Of a DNA stretch of 64,000 bases, positions 8,245 to 19,417 are shown one piece after another. The stretch spans positions 1 through 64,000 of the forward strand of contig JAQNDB010000521.1 of assembly GCA_029204045.2 (NCBI GenBank), read 5' to 3'. Position 1 is the first letter of the stretch. Every line of letters starts with the position of its first letter. Under the pieces are notes generated by a model, which made no database searches, had not been told where the DNA came from, and saw nothing but the letters and a program-made list of their open reading frames with translations. Source of the DNA: Tillandsia leiboldiana. Its lineage: Eukaryota; Streptophyta; Magnoliopsida; Poales; Bromeliaceae. Both the position numbers and the translations under genes were made by a program.

Positions 8245-11200
8245 CACGAGCGGGTTCCACTAGCCGTCCACTTCCTCGAAGGGAATGCACGCATCTGGTG
8301 GAAGACGGTACGCCCGGATCCAACTACAAACGACCCGCTACCGACATGGACGGCCTTTAGAGAGGAACTTTTTGGCGCTTTCTTCTCCGATAGCGTCAAG
8401 CGGCAATTGGAAGACGACCTGAAGAACATTAGACAAGGGAACCGCTCGGTCATGGAATATCAAAGGGAGTTTGTAAGATTGGTTAACTGCGTCCCGTTTG
8501 TTATACGAGACGAACCCCACAAGGCCCGTCTTTTTGTGGAGGGGTTACGGAGCGACATCTTCGAGATGGTTCAGGCAGCGGACCTGCGCACGTTCAGGGA
8601 AGTGGTGGACAGGGCCACCATAGTGGAGCGGGGGTTCGCTATCACCCGAGCTCGATGTGAAGGATTAGAAAATAACGGGGAGAGGAAGCGGACACAGACT
8701 TACCCGGGACGGGGTCCGTCTGGTGGGAGCCGACCCCCAAAGTACCCCAAGACGCAACAAGGAAGCAAGAGTGCGCCTATCGGAAAGCCGCGACCAGCGA
8801 ACAAGCCATGCGTTATTTGCGGAGCATCGCATCCAGTGACGGAATGCCCTAAGAGACAGGATCACTGTTACCGCTGCGGCAAACCAGGGCATTTCTGATT
8901 CAACTGTCCTCTGAACACTGGAGCGGCATCTTCCGCAGCTTCCACCCCAACGGCACCGCCACCAGGACGGGGTAGAGCATCAACGGGGATGCCCCCACAC
9001 CCTCCGGCGCCAAGAGCAGAAGGAGAATCGCGACCACAACCAGGAGGGAGGCTCTACTCCATGGGCCAACATGGAGCGACACTGCAAGAGGAGGCGGTCG
9101 CAGGTATTACCTCCGTTTCTAATTTCCGAGCACGAACCCTGTTTGACACTGGGGCGACTCGCTCCTTTATTTCCCGCACTTTTGCACAAACACATATGCT
9201 AGGAAGTAGTCCCCTTGATGTCTTACTGACCGTCCAGACCCCTGGGGGGCCAATTGCGGCAACTGACCTAGTACCCTCGTGTTCAATAAGACTGGGAAGG
9301 TTGTCGTGCCCGTGGGATCTGGTGGTCATACCGCTAAAGGAATACGACGTGGTTTTGGGCATGGACTGGCTTACCGAGTATCAGGCGGTCATCGACTGCG
9401 AGAAGCGCCAAGTGCAACTACAGAAGCCGGGATTCCCAGAAAATGTCTACATGTTATGTAAAAGCACTTCCTTCTTGGCCATCATCTCCGCATCGCGAGC
9501 TAGGAAGTTGATGGAGGGCGGGTGCGTGGCCTATCTAGCCTCGGTAGATTTAGCCACCCGACCCGTTTCCTCGCCTTTCGAAATTCCCGTGGTAAGGGAA
9601 TTTCCGGACGTGTTTTCGGCAGAGCTCCCCGGAGCGCCGCCGGAACGAGAAGTCGACTTTCCTATTGAACTACTTCCCGGCACCAAACCCATCACCAAGG
9701 CACCGTACAGGATGGCCTTCGCGGAGTTGAAGGAACTCAAGGCACAGTTGGAGGACCTTTTGGATAAGGGCTTCATCAGACCTAGCGCGTCACCCTGGGG
9801 CGCGCCCGTCCTATTTGTGAGAAAGAAGGACGGAAGTCTCCGGTTGTGCATCGACTACCGGGAGATAAATAAGGTCACCGTTAAGAACAAGTACCCCCTG
9901 CCAAGGATCGACGACCTCTTCGACCAACTACAGGGGGCGACGGTGTTTTCAAAGATTGACCTGCAGTCGGCCTATCATCAGGTCCAGGTCAAGGGGGAGG
10001 ACATCCCCAAAACGGCTTTTCGGACTCGCTACGGTCATTACGAATTTACAGTAATGCCATTCGGGCTCACGAATGCCCCGGCGGTGTTCATGGACATGAA
10101 GAACAGGGTATTCAAACCCTTCCTGGATTTATTCGTGGTGGTCTTCATCGACGATATCCTCATCTACTCCCGTACAGACGAGGAACATGAAGAACATCTG
10201 CGCACAGTCCTCCAGACCCTACGGGAACAGAAACTTTACGCCAAACTCAAAAAGTGTGAGTTTTGGCTCCGAGAGGTTGGCTTCCTGGGGCACGTAATCT
10301 CGGCGGCCGGGGTCGCAGTCGATCCGAAGAAGATAGATTCGGTGACGGACTGGTCCCAATCGATGACGGTAACAGAGGTTCGAAGCTTTCTAGGATTAGC
10401 CGGGTACTACCGACGCTTCGTGGAGGGTTTCTCCAAGATAGCCACCCCCTTAAACCGTTTGACTAAAAAGGGGGAAAAGTTCATCTGTACGGACAAATGT
10501 CAGAGGAGCTTCGAGGAGCTCAAGGATAGATTGACGCGAGCTCCGATTCTCGCCCTGCCAGAACCAGGGGAGGATTATGAAGTGTATTGCGATGCGTCGC
10601 GAAACGGACTGGGTGGAGTACTCATGCAACGGGGAAAGGTTATAGCCTATGCGTCAAGGCAGCTCAAGGAATACGAGCGAAACTACCCCGTGCACGATTT
10701 GGAACTCGCAGCAGTTGTGTTCGTCCACAAGCTTTGGAGACACTACCTGTATGGGGCACACTGCAATGTGTACTCAGATCATAAAAGTCTTAAGTACCTT
10801 TTCACCCAAAAGAAGTTAAATTTGCGACAAAGACGGTGGCTCGAGCTACTGAAGGATTACGATTTAACGATCCACTACCACCCGGGAAAGGCAAATGTGG
10901 TGGCCGACGCCCTGAGCCGTAAGGGGCAGGCCGAGAAGGCAGGGGTAAGTGCCATCACCCAGCAAGATAGTCTGATTGCAGAATTTTCGCGATTAAGACT
11001 AGAAGTAGTACCAGCGGGTACAGTCGAACAACTTCTGACACTGGTGGTCAGACCTACCCTGCTTGACAGAATTCTCGAGGGGCAGTCGACTGATGACCAA
11101 CTCCAGCTGGTGCGAAGTAGAGTAACTGCCGACCAAGAAGGTGATTTCACAGTAAACTCCGACGGCACGATACGATTTTGGGGACGAATCTGCGTGCCGG

Positions 11201-12498
11201 ATCTACCGGAACTCAAAGAGAAAATCCTGCGGGAGGCGCATACTGCTCCATATGCAGCGCATCCCGGGGGAACGAAGATGTACAAGGATGTCAAGCAGAC
11301 CTTCTGGTGGCCCAAAATGAAGGGAGACGTGACTCGGTTTGTGGCACACTGCCTGGTGTGCCAACGAGTGAAGGCCGAGCACCAGCGCCCGGCAGGAAAA
11401 TTGCAACCCCTACCGGTGCCCGAGTGGAAATGGGACATGATTACCATGGATTTTGTGACCGGGTTCCCGAGATCGTCACAGGGACACGATGCGATATGGG
11501 TAATTGTGGACCGTCTGACGAAATCGGCCCACTTTCTGCCCATACACACGACGTGGAAGCGGGAACGACTGGCACAAACCTACATCAACGAGATAGTAAG
11601 GTTGCATGGGGTGCCGACATCCATCACGTCGGACAGGGACACGCGATTTGTGTCAAACTTTTGGCAGAGCCTGCAGCGAGCAATGGGAACCAAGTAGCAC
11701 TTCAGTACGGCTTTTCACCCGCAGACCAACGGACAATCAGAGCGGGTGATACAAATTGTGGAGGACATGCTTCGGGCATGCGTTTTAGACCTGGGCGAAG
11801 GATGGGCACGGTGCTTGCCCCTAGTGGAATTTGCCTACAATAACAGTTACCAGGCCAGCATTCAGATGGCGCCATACGAGGCCCTGTACGGGCGCCGCTG
11901 TCGGTCTCCAATATGCTGGGACGACTTGGGTGAGCGTAAGTTTCTGGGCCCAGATTTGGTGGAGGAGACCGAAGCAAAGGTGCGATTGATTAGGCAAAGG
12001 CTACTGACCGCCCAGAGCAGACAGAAAAGCTACGCGGACAACAGACGCCGAGACTTAGAGTTCGTGGTGGGTGAGCACGCGTTACTCTGAGTTTCGCCCT
12101 CCAAGGGGAACCGACGCTTCGGCATAAAGGGAAAGTTAAGCCCGAGGAACGTAGGACCGCTCGAGATCCTAGAACGCGTAGGACCGGTGGCGTACCGATT
12201 AGCCCTGCCGCCGAATCTCGAACGAGTCCATAACGTGTTCCATGTCTCAATGCTCCGGAAATACCTAGCTGATCCCTCTCATGCCTTGGATGCCTCCACC
12301 ATCGAGTTGCGAGAGGATTTAAGCGTCGAGGAGACGTCGGTGCGGATTTTGGCAAGAGAGGACAGGAAGTTGCGCAATCGAACTATCCCCTATGTGAAGG
12401 TCCAGTGGAGCAACCACGAAGAGCGCGAGGCGACGTGGGAACTGGAATCGAAAATGAGAGAATGTTTTCCCGAATTGATTAGTGGGGTTTGTACTTAA
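8245..12498 (+). pseudogene. Gypsy-1 gag-pol polyprotein, three stop codons
   Basis: One frame encodes the whole polyprotein from inside gag to the end. Gag reaches the zinc knuckles CVICGASHPVTEC and CYRCGKPGHF (about 8808-8895). Protease has LFDTGATRSF (about 9140). Reverse transcriptase has VVFIDDILIYS (about 10138), RNase H follows, and integrase has the HHCC finger (HCLVCQRVK), then MDFVTGF, TSDRDTRF and DGQSERVIQ for the DDE triad. The C-terminus VQWSNHEEREATWELESKM is chromodomain-like. Three in-frame stops interrupt it: TGA 8896, TAG 11695 and TGA 12088. The two TGAs are explained by CGA to TGA. No frameshift is needed anywhere in 4.2 kb, so the loss of function is due to point changes only. 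Confidence 0.95.
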
Positions 12499-12533
12499 GT
12501 TTCAGGACGAAACTTTTTATAAAGTATGAGTGG

Positions 12534-15102
12534 TGTAGTGATCCGGCCTTTCGGGGTATTTTTGACTTACAGGTAGTCATTTAAGCCTTTAAGTGAAATA
12601 AAATAATTCAATTCTTAAAAGTTGGCCATTGTGAGGTGCTAGTATTTTTCTGTGATAGAGCGCGGAAAAAGAAAGCCGACGGTGCGATCGGATCTGAAAT
12701 CCGATATCGGGATCCCCCGGAACTGGATTCAAAGTGATACGGTGATTAGTCGTGCATCGGAATCCGTGCAAAATATCTTACACCCGTTAGAGATAAGGTG
12801 GGTTATCTCGTAGGGGATAATTAATTAGTTAATTAATTATCCCAGACGGAAAATTAATAATTCTCTTACGTACGAATTAAAGAGAAATTGATTAAAGATA
12901 AAGTACGACTATATAAGGGATCCCGATTATCGGAAAGAAAAGAAAAGAAGAAAATAAAAACCCTAATCGGTGAGAAGAGAAAAAGAAAAGAAAAGACGGA
13001 ACCCTAGCCGGAAGAAAGGGAAAGGAGAAAGAGAAGGGGCCCGATCTTCCCGGACACCGAACCGAAGGCAAGAACGCGACCGGACAACCTTCCCGTCGAT
13101 CTTCGGTTAGTAAAATAATTGTTTTAAATTATTTGGGATTTTTCCGTCGTCTCTTTTGTTTGAGTTCTTGGTTTCTTGTTTTCTCCGTCGTATCCATCAC
13201 CGTCGCCGACATCGTCTTCTTGATAGGGCACGGAACGGACGGCGGAGGCGCGCGGTGCCGCTAGGGCATCGCGCGGAGGAGGGTCACGGACGGCACCCAT
13301 GCGGACCAGCAACCGCGCGGGCACCACATGGACGCCGCGCGGCCGCCGCGCGGACCCGCAACCGTGCGGGCACCGCGCGGGCGCCGCGCGGCTGCCGCGC
13401 AGACCCGCAACCGTGCGGGCGGCACCCGCGCGGGCCCGCAACCATGCGGGCACCGCGCGGCCGCCGCGCGGTTGCTGTGCGGACCCGCAACCGTGCGGGT
13501 GCCGTGCGTAGCCCGCAACTATGCGGGCACCGCGCGGGCGCCGCACGGACCCGCAACCATGCGGGCGCCGCGCGGGAGGCACCCGCGAGGACCCGCACCC
13601 GTGCGGGCACCGCGCGGGCGGCACCCGCACGGACCCGCAACCGCGCGGGCGCCGTGCGGGGCAGCACCCGCGCGGGCACCGTGCGGCCGTCGCACGGGCA
13701 ACGCCGCGCGAGGCACCGCGCCGCGTGGGCGTCGCCCGCGAAGACACGCCGCGCGGTTCCGAACCACGAGGGGCTCCGGCGGACGACGATGGCGGCGCGG
13801 GAATTCCGGATCGTCAACCCGAACGGTGTTGGACATTTCCGTCGAAAAGAGTAAATTGGGTCTTGTGTTTTCGGATGTTAGTACACGTTTTTGACTATAG
13901 TTATCCTTGCGAACTTTTCTTTAGGTCCAAGTGCGCAGCGGGGGTGCGCGAAAGATTCAGGTGTTCCGATTTCTCTTCAAATAGGTGGGTACGGTTGCGA
14001 TAAGTGCAACAAGTGCAGTAAGTGCATCTATCGTCATTAAAGTGCTCTTAATTTATCTAACAAAGTAGATGGACAGTTTAACCTTTCGCATAATTGTGTT
14101 TTTATCTAACAATTGAAGCAGCTACGGTCGAGGTGCTCATGACACGCCGATCTCGGCAAATCCGTTTTCGGATGCTACACGTACACAGGCGGATTGGCCT
14201 CCGCATGGGTGTACTTTTCCGGAAGAGTGGTCTCTTATGACCCGTATTCCTCACAAAGGTGTGGGTGCCGTGAGGACCTCTTCGCGCCCGCTGAAAATAG
14301 CACACCAGCACCGCGAAGACGTTAAAAGCATCAAAGAGGTGTTTGCGCACGAGGGGAGACTTTAGTCTCTCCGACAAATAATCTGGGGTTGGTGCCCAAT
14401 TAAATTGATAAATCTGGGGTTGGGGCCCAGCTTAATATGTGCAGGGTTTTATCAAAATGGTTCCGGTGTATTCGGTTTGCTTCTTATTCCTTATTGATAA
14501 TAGACATCTACTTTGTTTGTCACTGACATTACCCACTCCGTGACAGGTGTTACGAGGTGCGTTAGCCGGGAGGGCGGTGAGACTGCGTCGCGAGGGCCGT
14601 AGTGAGAACACTTGGTTTTTATTATCTCATTTCTCTTACGCTTAATTTAGTTAATTTGCTTGTGGGTCGTAATATTCGTGGACATGGATTACTTAGCGCT
14701 GTGGATGAGGTGTACTTTTATATTTCGGTTCTTTTGGTGATGTTTTCTTATGCGGCACGTTTTCATGATAAACCAAATGACTTCGAAAAGGTTTTCTCAA
14801 AACGAAGTGCCGTGTGGGCACGGGTTTTGCAACCGCTGGCTTTATCCTTTCTAAACACTAATGCCGCTTTAATATTCCGCTTGATGTTGTATGTCTATTG
14901 TATGGTTGATGGTTGGTGTTTGATGTATGTTGTTGTAAATGAGACGCCGTGCATATACAAAGGAGACTCTGTCCGTGGGCAGGGAGAATTTGTGTATGTT
15001 GCGGTCTGGCACGCACCGAGGATGAGGTTTAAATTACCTTGTTAAGAAGAAAAAAAAAGATACACACGATTTTCCGCTTTGATAGACTCTAAAACCCGCA
15101 GG
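12534..15102 (+). repeat. Gypsy-1 3' LTR (interrupted by Copia-2)
   Basis: The LTR begins TGTAGTGATCCGG. The sister LTR (37500-40102, minus) begins TGTAGAGATTCGG, which supports the boundary. Before it stands GTTTCAGGACGAAAC, the conserved 3' end of Tekay internal regions, but the polypurine tract (AAAGTATGAGTGG) is degenerate. The left part contains a TATA-like CTATATAAGG at about 12909, the middle a GC-rich hairpin repeat (13330-13740), and the end matches the sister LTR through AAAACCC before Copia-2 starts at 15103. The missing end GGCGTGACA is at 36097-36105. Total length is about 2578 bp against 2603 for the sister. Confidence 0.88.
13330..13740 (+). repeat. GC-rich tandem hairpin repeat in the Gypsy-1 LTR
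   Basis: This GC-rich tract is built from degenerate units of about 30-55 bases. Each contains CCCGCA-NNNN-TGCGGG, a 6-bp stem with loop ACCG, ACCA or ACTA, separated by runs of CGCGCGGGC. I count eight such hairpins, at about 13347, 13403, 13435, 13482, 13511, 13550, 13593 and 13633. The tract yields long Arg/Ala/Pro-rich reading frames on both strands; these follow from composition and are not genes. The sister element has a related but rearranged tract at 38930-39350. Confidence 0.8.
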
Positions 15103-16449
15103 TGTTGGGTTATATGTAATAAGGATCTAAATAGGGAAAAAAAACACCTAGAGGGGGGTGAATAGGTGTAAACGTATAAACACTCAAAAATCGTTGCGAT
15201 AAAAACCCAATGCGGAAATAAAAATAACTCGCAAGATTTTGACGTGGAAAACTCCATCACCGGAGTAAAAAACCACGGGACCGATAACACGGCAGAAATC
15301 CACTAGAATTAAAACACGTACAAGGTGATTTACCGTACACACTTACGACTCAACCTTTTCCATACGCTCCTAGAGGATCTTCTCCGCTCGCTCCGCGACG
15401 CTTCTCGAATCCACGATCTGCGCCCAACGCCGAATCCACGGCGTCCAACGTCGAATCCACGACGTCCGACCGAGTCCACGGTTTTCACCCAATAGCACCC
15501 TTCGAATCCACGAACGTGCCTTGCTCCGAATCCACGAGAGCGGTTGAACCTTGAATCCACAAGGACACGCGAATCCACGCGCCGATTTTGGGGAAATCGT
15601 TGTTTTTGGGTGGTGATGATCCGCCGAATACTTAGATCAAAGATAGATCGGAAATACCATCTAAGTATTCATTAGTTTGATTCAACTCAAGATGTGAGTA
15701 TGAAAACCTAGAATCAAACTAATCAATATAGATGAAGAAACATAGAGTATTCTCTAATGATTTCCTTTCTTCTCTATATGTGGATCTAGAGCCGTATAAG
15801 ATGATATATGAAAATGACGGCTATCTGGATTATCGGCTTCACCCTAGAAAAAGAGTCATAGGGTCTATTTATAGGTTGGAAACCCTAGGAAGGAGATAAG
15901 AATAAAAAACCTAACATTTCTGGAAATTTTACGGACGGCGATCCGGATCGGATTAGCTGTGATCCGGATCGTCGTAACGAGTCAGGTAGTTCCAGAAAAA
16001 CGAAGGTTCGGGATCCGGATCGAAGTGCTTGATCCGGATCGTTCATACAGTTCACCAAACATCAACGTTCGGGATCCGGATTGCGAAGCCTGATCCGGAT
16101 CGTTCAAGGAAGATGGTAAACTCAGTGTTCGGGATCCGGATCAAGAGAGGCTACGATCCGGATTGAACTGGTGTATGAACGAACCACCTTCGGGATCCGG
16201 ATCGAACAACCTGATCCGGATCCTGAGCATGTCCCAAGTCCAGTTTTTGATTTTTATGCAATGAAAGATTCTTCCAAGTGTTTCTACACTACAAGAAGTA
16301 TTCGGATCACACGAAATCTTTAGTTAAACATACCTGATCCTTTTGAATTCTTCTTTCTTGAGATTGAGTTAAATGATCCAACTTTCTTCACCTTCAATCT
16401 TCAAGACTTGAGACTTTCACGAAACTACGCCAACTCAAAATCCGTAACA
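15103..16449 (-). repeat. Copia-2 3' LTR, 1347 bp
   Basis: On the plus strand it reads TGTTGGGTT...TCCGTAACA, so on its own strand it runs TGTTACGGA to AACCCAACA. It contains the palindrome array at 15938-16222 and the hairpin array at 15399-15583, with the TATA box region at about 15866-15876. Next to it at 16450-16463 is the polypurine tract CCAAAGGGGGAGAT (minus). Confidence 0.94.
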
Positions 16450-17187
16450 ATCTCCCCCTTTGGCGGTTTCGTGACAAAACACAGATCCACTAAAGAAAAT
16501 TCAAAAAGATATTTTTGTTGCTATCACCATACAACAAAAATTTACAATGGAGATCCAAAAAATTTAAAAACATGAGATAAACTCCTAAAACAGACTCTAG
16601 ACTTAGACATCTGTACTCTCTGCACAAAGAAATCATTCTTGACAAAAAGAGATCGTTAGATACCTCAAGAATATTTAGCATTCAAAACCTAGTACAGAGA
16701 TAGAGTTTATCTGATCATCATGACATTTGAGAATTCAGATATGTAAGAGAATCATAGTCAAAAACCAACATATCTTCTATGCAATCAAAAACCAAATGTC
16801 ACAAAGTGAACATCAACTTGTTAGTTATATTACATGCCCAAATAGTTAGATGAATAGTTAGTCGAGGCATGCATTCAAACAAATGAAAACCAAAAGTTGA
16901 AGTTCTACTTACCTTTTAAGTTGAGGTTATACTTACGAAGAACTTACCTTTTAAGTTGAGGTTATACTTACCTCGATGTTCACACATAATTTTCACATCA
17001 GCATCATTGTTCAAGTTCTCTAAACTCTCTCCCCCTTTTTGTCACAAACAAAGCCAAAATTACAAAAATTTAAGGAGAGTTAAAAATTCCAAAGAAAATG
17101 ATCCGAAATTTAAGAACTAGACCTAAGAGTAAGTCCTAAAAAAAAACTGAAGAACCTGCACAAGAAAAGATTAGAAAGAAGGTTAAG
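16450..17187 (-). other. Copia-2 3' spacer
   Basis: This non-coding spacer between the third ORF and the 3' LTR is homologous to 6045-6905. It holds the LTR polypurine tract at 16450-16463 and a second tract (minus AAAAAGGGGGAGAGAG) at about 17027-17043. I see no ORF. Confidence 0.7.
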
Positions 17188-17784
17188 TCAGTCAGAATCC
17201 GAACTAGTGGGATTGGTACAATCCAACTTCTTCAAAATCGCTTGAAGCATTTTTGACATTCTGGAGACCTTTCTTTTCATCTTATGTTGCTCAGAGATAA
17301 TCTGTTTGAGATTTGTAGACACGCTGTCTTGTTCAGCAGACGATCTTCGCTGTTCTTGTCGAAGTGAGGACCCTACATTCGCTTTTGCTGTGTGTCTCCA
17401 GGACGTTGAAGGATGTAGTATAGAACCAGACGGTGCATCTTGACCTTCAATCCATGGAGATTCTCTAGTGAGAGAGCGAGCTCTGGTGAGGGGTCTATCA
17501 ATCTGAATTCCAGTTCCCCTCGAATTCTTTCGCCTAGTGTACTGCTTGGTTGTTGAGGACGATCTCATCAGCTTCTTGTTCTTCAAGTACAACCTATCTT
17601 CTTTGTCAATAGCTTTTTGTGCTTGTTCACAAATCTCTTCCCAGTCTTCTTCATCTGATTCTGAATCAATTTGATAGACTTTCTTTGTCTCTTCTTGATT
17701 TGAGTCATCTTGTTCTCTTTTTATAGAAGACCCACTAGGTCCTACCATTGCTACCAAAAGGAAGATTATCCAGGCGAATGCCAT
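17188..17784 (-). CDS. Copia-2 third ORF, short form without the central domain
   Basis: This is an uninterrupted frame of 198 residues in the third-ORF position. The N-terminus AFAWIIFLLVAMV matches the hydrophobic start of the Copia-1 protein, and the C-terminus (QIISEQHKMKRKVSRM to CTNPTSSDSD) matches its basic coiled coil and acidic end. The central plant-transposon-like domain, about 230 residues in Copia-1, is absent; a low-complexity acidic and basic linker (SESDEEDWEE, then TKQYTRRKNSRGTG) takes its place. The ATG is 30 bases after the predicted intron end (17814). That the frame is open while both ends are conserved suggests the terminal modules matter, though this may only reflect youth of the copy. 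Function unknown. Confidence 0.65.
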   Translation of the reverse strand: MAFAWIIFLLVAMVGPSGSSIKREQDDSNQEETKKVYQIDSESDEEDWEEICEQAQKAIDKEDRLYLKNKKLMRSSSTTKQYTRRKNSRGTGIQIDRPLTRARSLTRESPWIEGQDAPSGSILHPSTSWRHTAKANVGSSLRQEQRRSSAEQDSVSTNLKQIISEQHKMKRKVSRMSKMLQAILKKLDCTNPTSSDSD

Positions 17785-17813
17785 TGGTGCAAGTGCTTAA
17801 AAGTTTTAAAATC

Positions 17814-18482
17814 CTGTGAACAATAACTCAAAAACACATGAAAAATTATTAATTTTCAGAAATTAGAAAAATTGTACCCAAACAATCATAATCATGTAGA
17901 GAGACTAAGAATCAAATTAGTTTTGCAAAAGGACTTTTAAAAATAGATCAATTGTATGATTTTCGAAAATCCTTATTATATGCCCTAAAACCGAAATTTT
18001 AGAAATCGAAGCCTAAAAATCCGTTAATCAGGAGAATACCTAGCATATAATCAAAACTAATCTACCCAGAGTTCTTATTTCAAAAGAAATTTGATCAAAA
18101 ACCATCCACAAACAAAATTGATCCAAGAATTTCATCACGTTTGAGGAGGAAAAGAGAAAAACGGTGAAAAACCGAGATTTTGATCAATAAAACTTACTTG
18201 GAGTTGAAGAACTTGAGTTTGAAAGCTTCCAAGAAGGGTGAAATCTAGAGAGAGAAGCTCTGGAAACTTTGGAACAAAAGATTGGAGTAAAAGAATCAAA
18301 ACCCTTTTGTTCTTTATAAAACCCTAGCCGCGATCCGGATCAGACCATGCTTGCGATTCGGATCGGCTACCCGCAGTGAGAAACTGCGTTCGGGATCCGG
18401 ATCAGCAGGTCCAATCCGGATCGTCAGCCCGCAGAAGAATACCTGCGTTCGGGATCCGGATCATCTTGCCCGATCCGGATTG
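17814..18482 (-). promoter_or_regulatory. Copia-2 internal promoter and intron for the third ORF
   Basis: On the minus strand, palindromes of GATCCGGATC type occupy 18482 to 18332 and a TATA box (TATAAAG) lies at 18318-18312. An untranslated exon runs to about 18198, then an intron runs from GTAAGT at 18197 to TTCACAG at 17814. The arrangement matches 3913-4581 of Copia-1 in order, spacing and intron length. I infer a separate transcription unit for the third ORF. Confidence 0.6.
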
Positions 18483-19417
18483 GCTCCAACTTTTTCTTTA
18501 GAAAATTTCAGAGAAATTCAAGAAAAACCAGAAAAAGATTGTAAGCACAAATGTGTATCAACTTTAAACAAAAATCATCGTTTCATACAACAAGAATTAG
18601 ATTATACCAAATCTATCAATAATATCCAAAAATGAAACGAAAATTTACAAAAATTAAATCCCTTAAAGTTGAACACCTTCAATTACATCTAACTTGATCT
18701 TATGAGTAATGCCTTTATCAAATCATCAATTCAGTAAAGAAAATGAAATACAAAGATCAATAGATGTTTGAAATCCCAAATATAGTAGATAATGTATCTA
18801 GACAATCTGTTGAAGAGAGTGGCTCTTTGAGCATCTTTCTTTAAAAACCCACCTTATACCAACCTTGAAATTTGACGGAGTCAAGTATTTCAACATGCAT
18901 TTTACTTAATCAAAATTTGAACATCCATGCTTGGTATACATGTGGTAGCTGCACACAATACTCGGACGACCGAGGTGGTAGCTCTTTCCTCCATGTGGTG
19001 GTAGTTTTCACACTCCTCATTGGGATGTAACTCTTTCCACATCTTTTGAGCATTTTACTTTTCTTTGACTCCCCCTCAATTGGCTATCAATTATTTAAGA
19101 TATAAAGTATTCAACCAAAAATTGATCTCGATTTCATACTCGACTAAGCAGTCAAATAAGATAATGACTATACCAAGAGATCATTGAGAGAGAAATTGAC
19201 TTTGATCACTCAGAAGATGATTTAATTAACATAAATGATCATTGCAACAGTGAAATATTATAATGGCAAAAGCATAATAAATTTCTAAATGTGCGAAAAG
19301 ATGCAATTAAAGTCAATTATGATCTATGCTCAATTAATGTCCTATGTACAAACATAGATAATGAACAAAACAAAACAAAAACAAAACCTATCCTAAGCAA
19401 AGGTTTCAAAAAGAAGT
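18483..19417 (-). other. Copia-2 post-pol spacer
   Basis: This AT-rich non-coding sequence between RNase H and the internal promoter is homologous to 2969-3912. The purine tract TTGAGGGGGAG (minus) lies at about 19070-19081. Confidence 0.6.

Larger units (their letters stand above)
8245..15102 (+). mobile_element. Gypsy-1, Tekay-type chromovirus, 3' part (last 9 bases at 36097-36105)
   Basis: This is the 3' portion of a Ty3-gypsy element. Domain order is gag, protease, reverse transcriptase, RNase H, integrase, chromodomain-like tail, then a long LTR. The 5' portion is upstream of Copia-1, outside the window. Copia-1 was inserted in the gag codons equivalent to EEHERVPLAVHFL of the sister copy at 36675-36720 (minus). 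The 3' LTR runs from 12534, is cut at 15102 by Copia-2, and resumes at 36097 with GGCGTGACA. It is therefore older than both copia insertions. Confidence 0.92.

Noticed and set aside
10875..11549. Minus-strand frame of 224 codons opposite Gypsy-1 integrase
   Set aside because: It is a shadow of the well-supported plus-strand pol; no known domain.
13124..14003. Long Arg/Ala/Pro-rich reading frames on both strands over 13124-14003, and likewise over 38650-39460, 43380-44300 and 50500-51230 with 58220-59190
   Set aside because: They overlap each other in several frames, consist of GC-rich LTR repeats, and match no domain. They result from few A/T-rich stop codons in such sequence.
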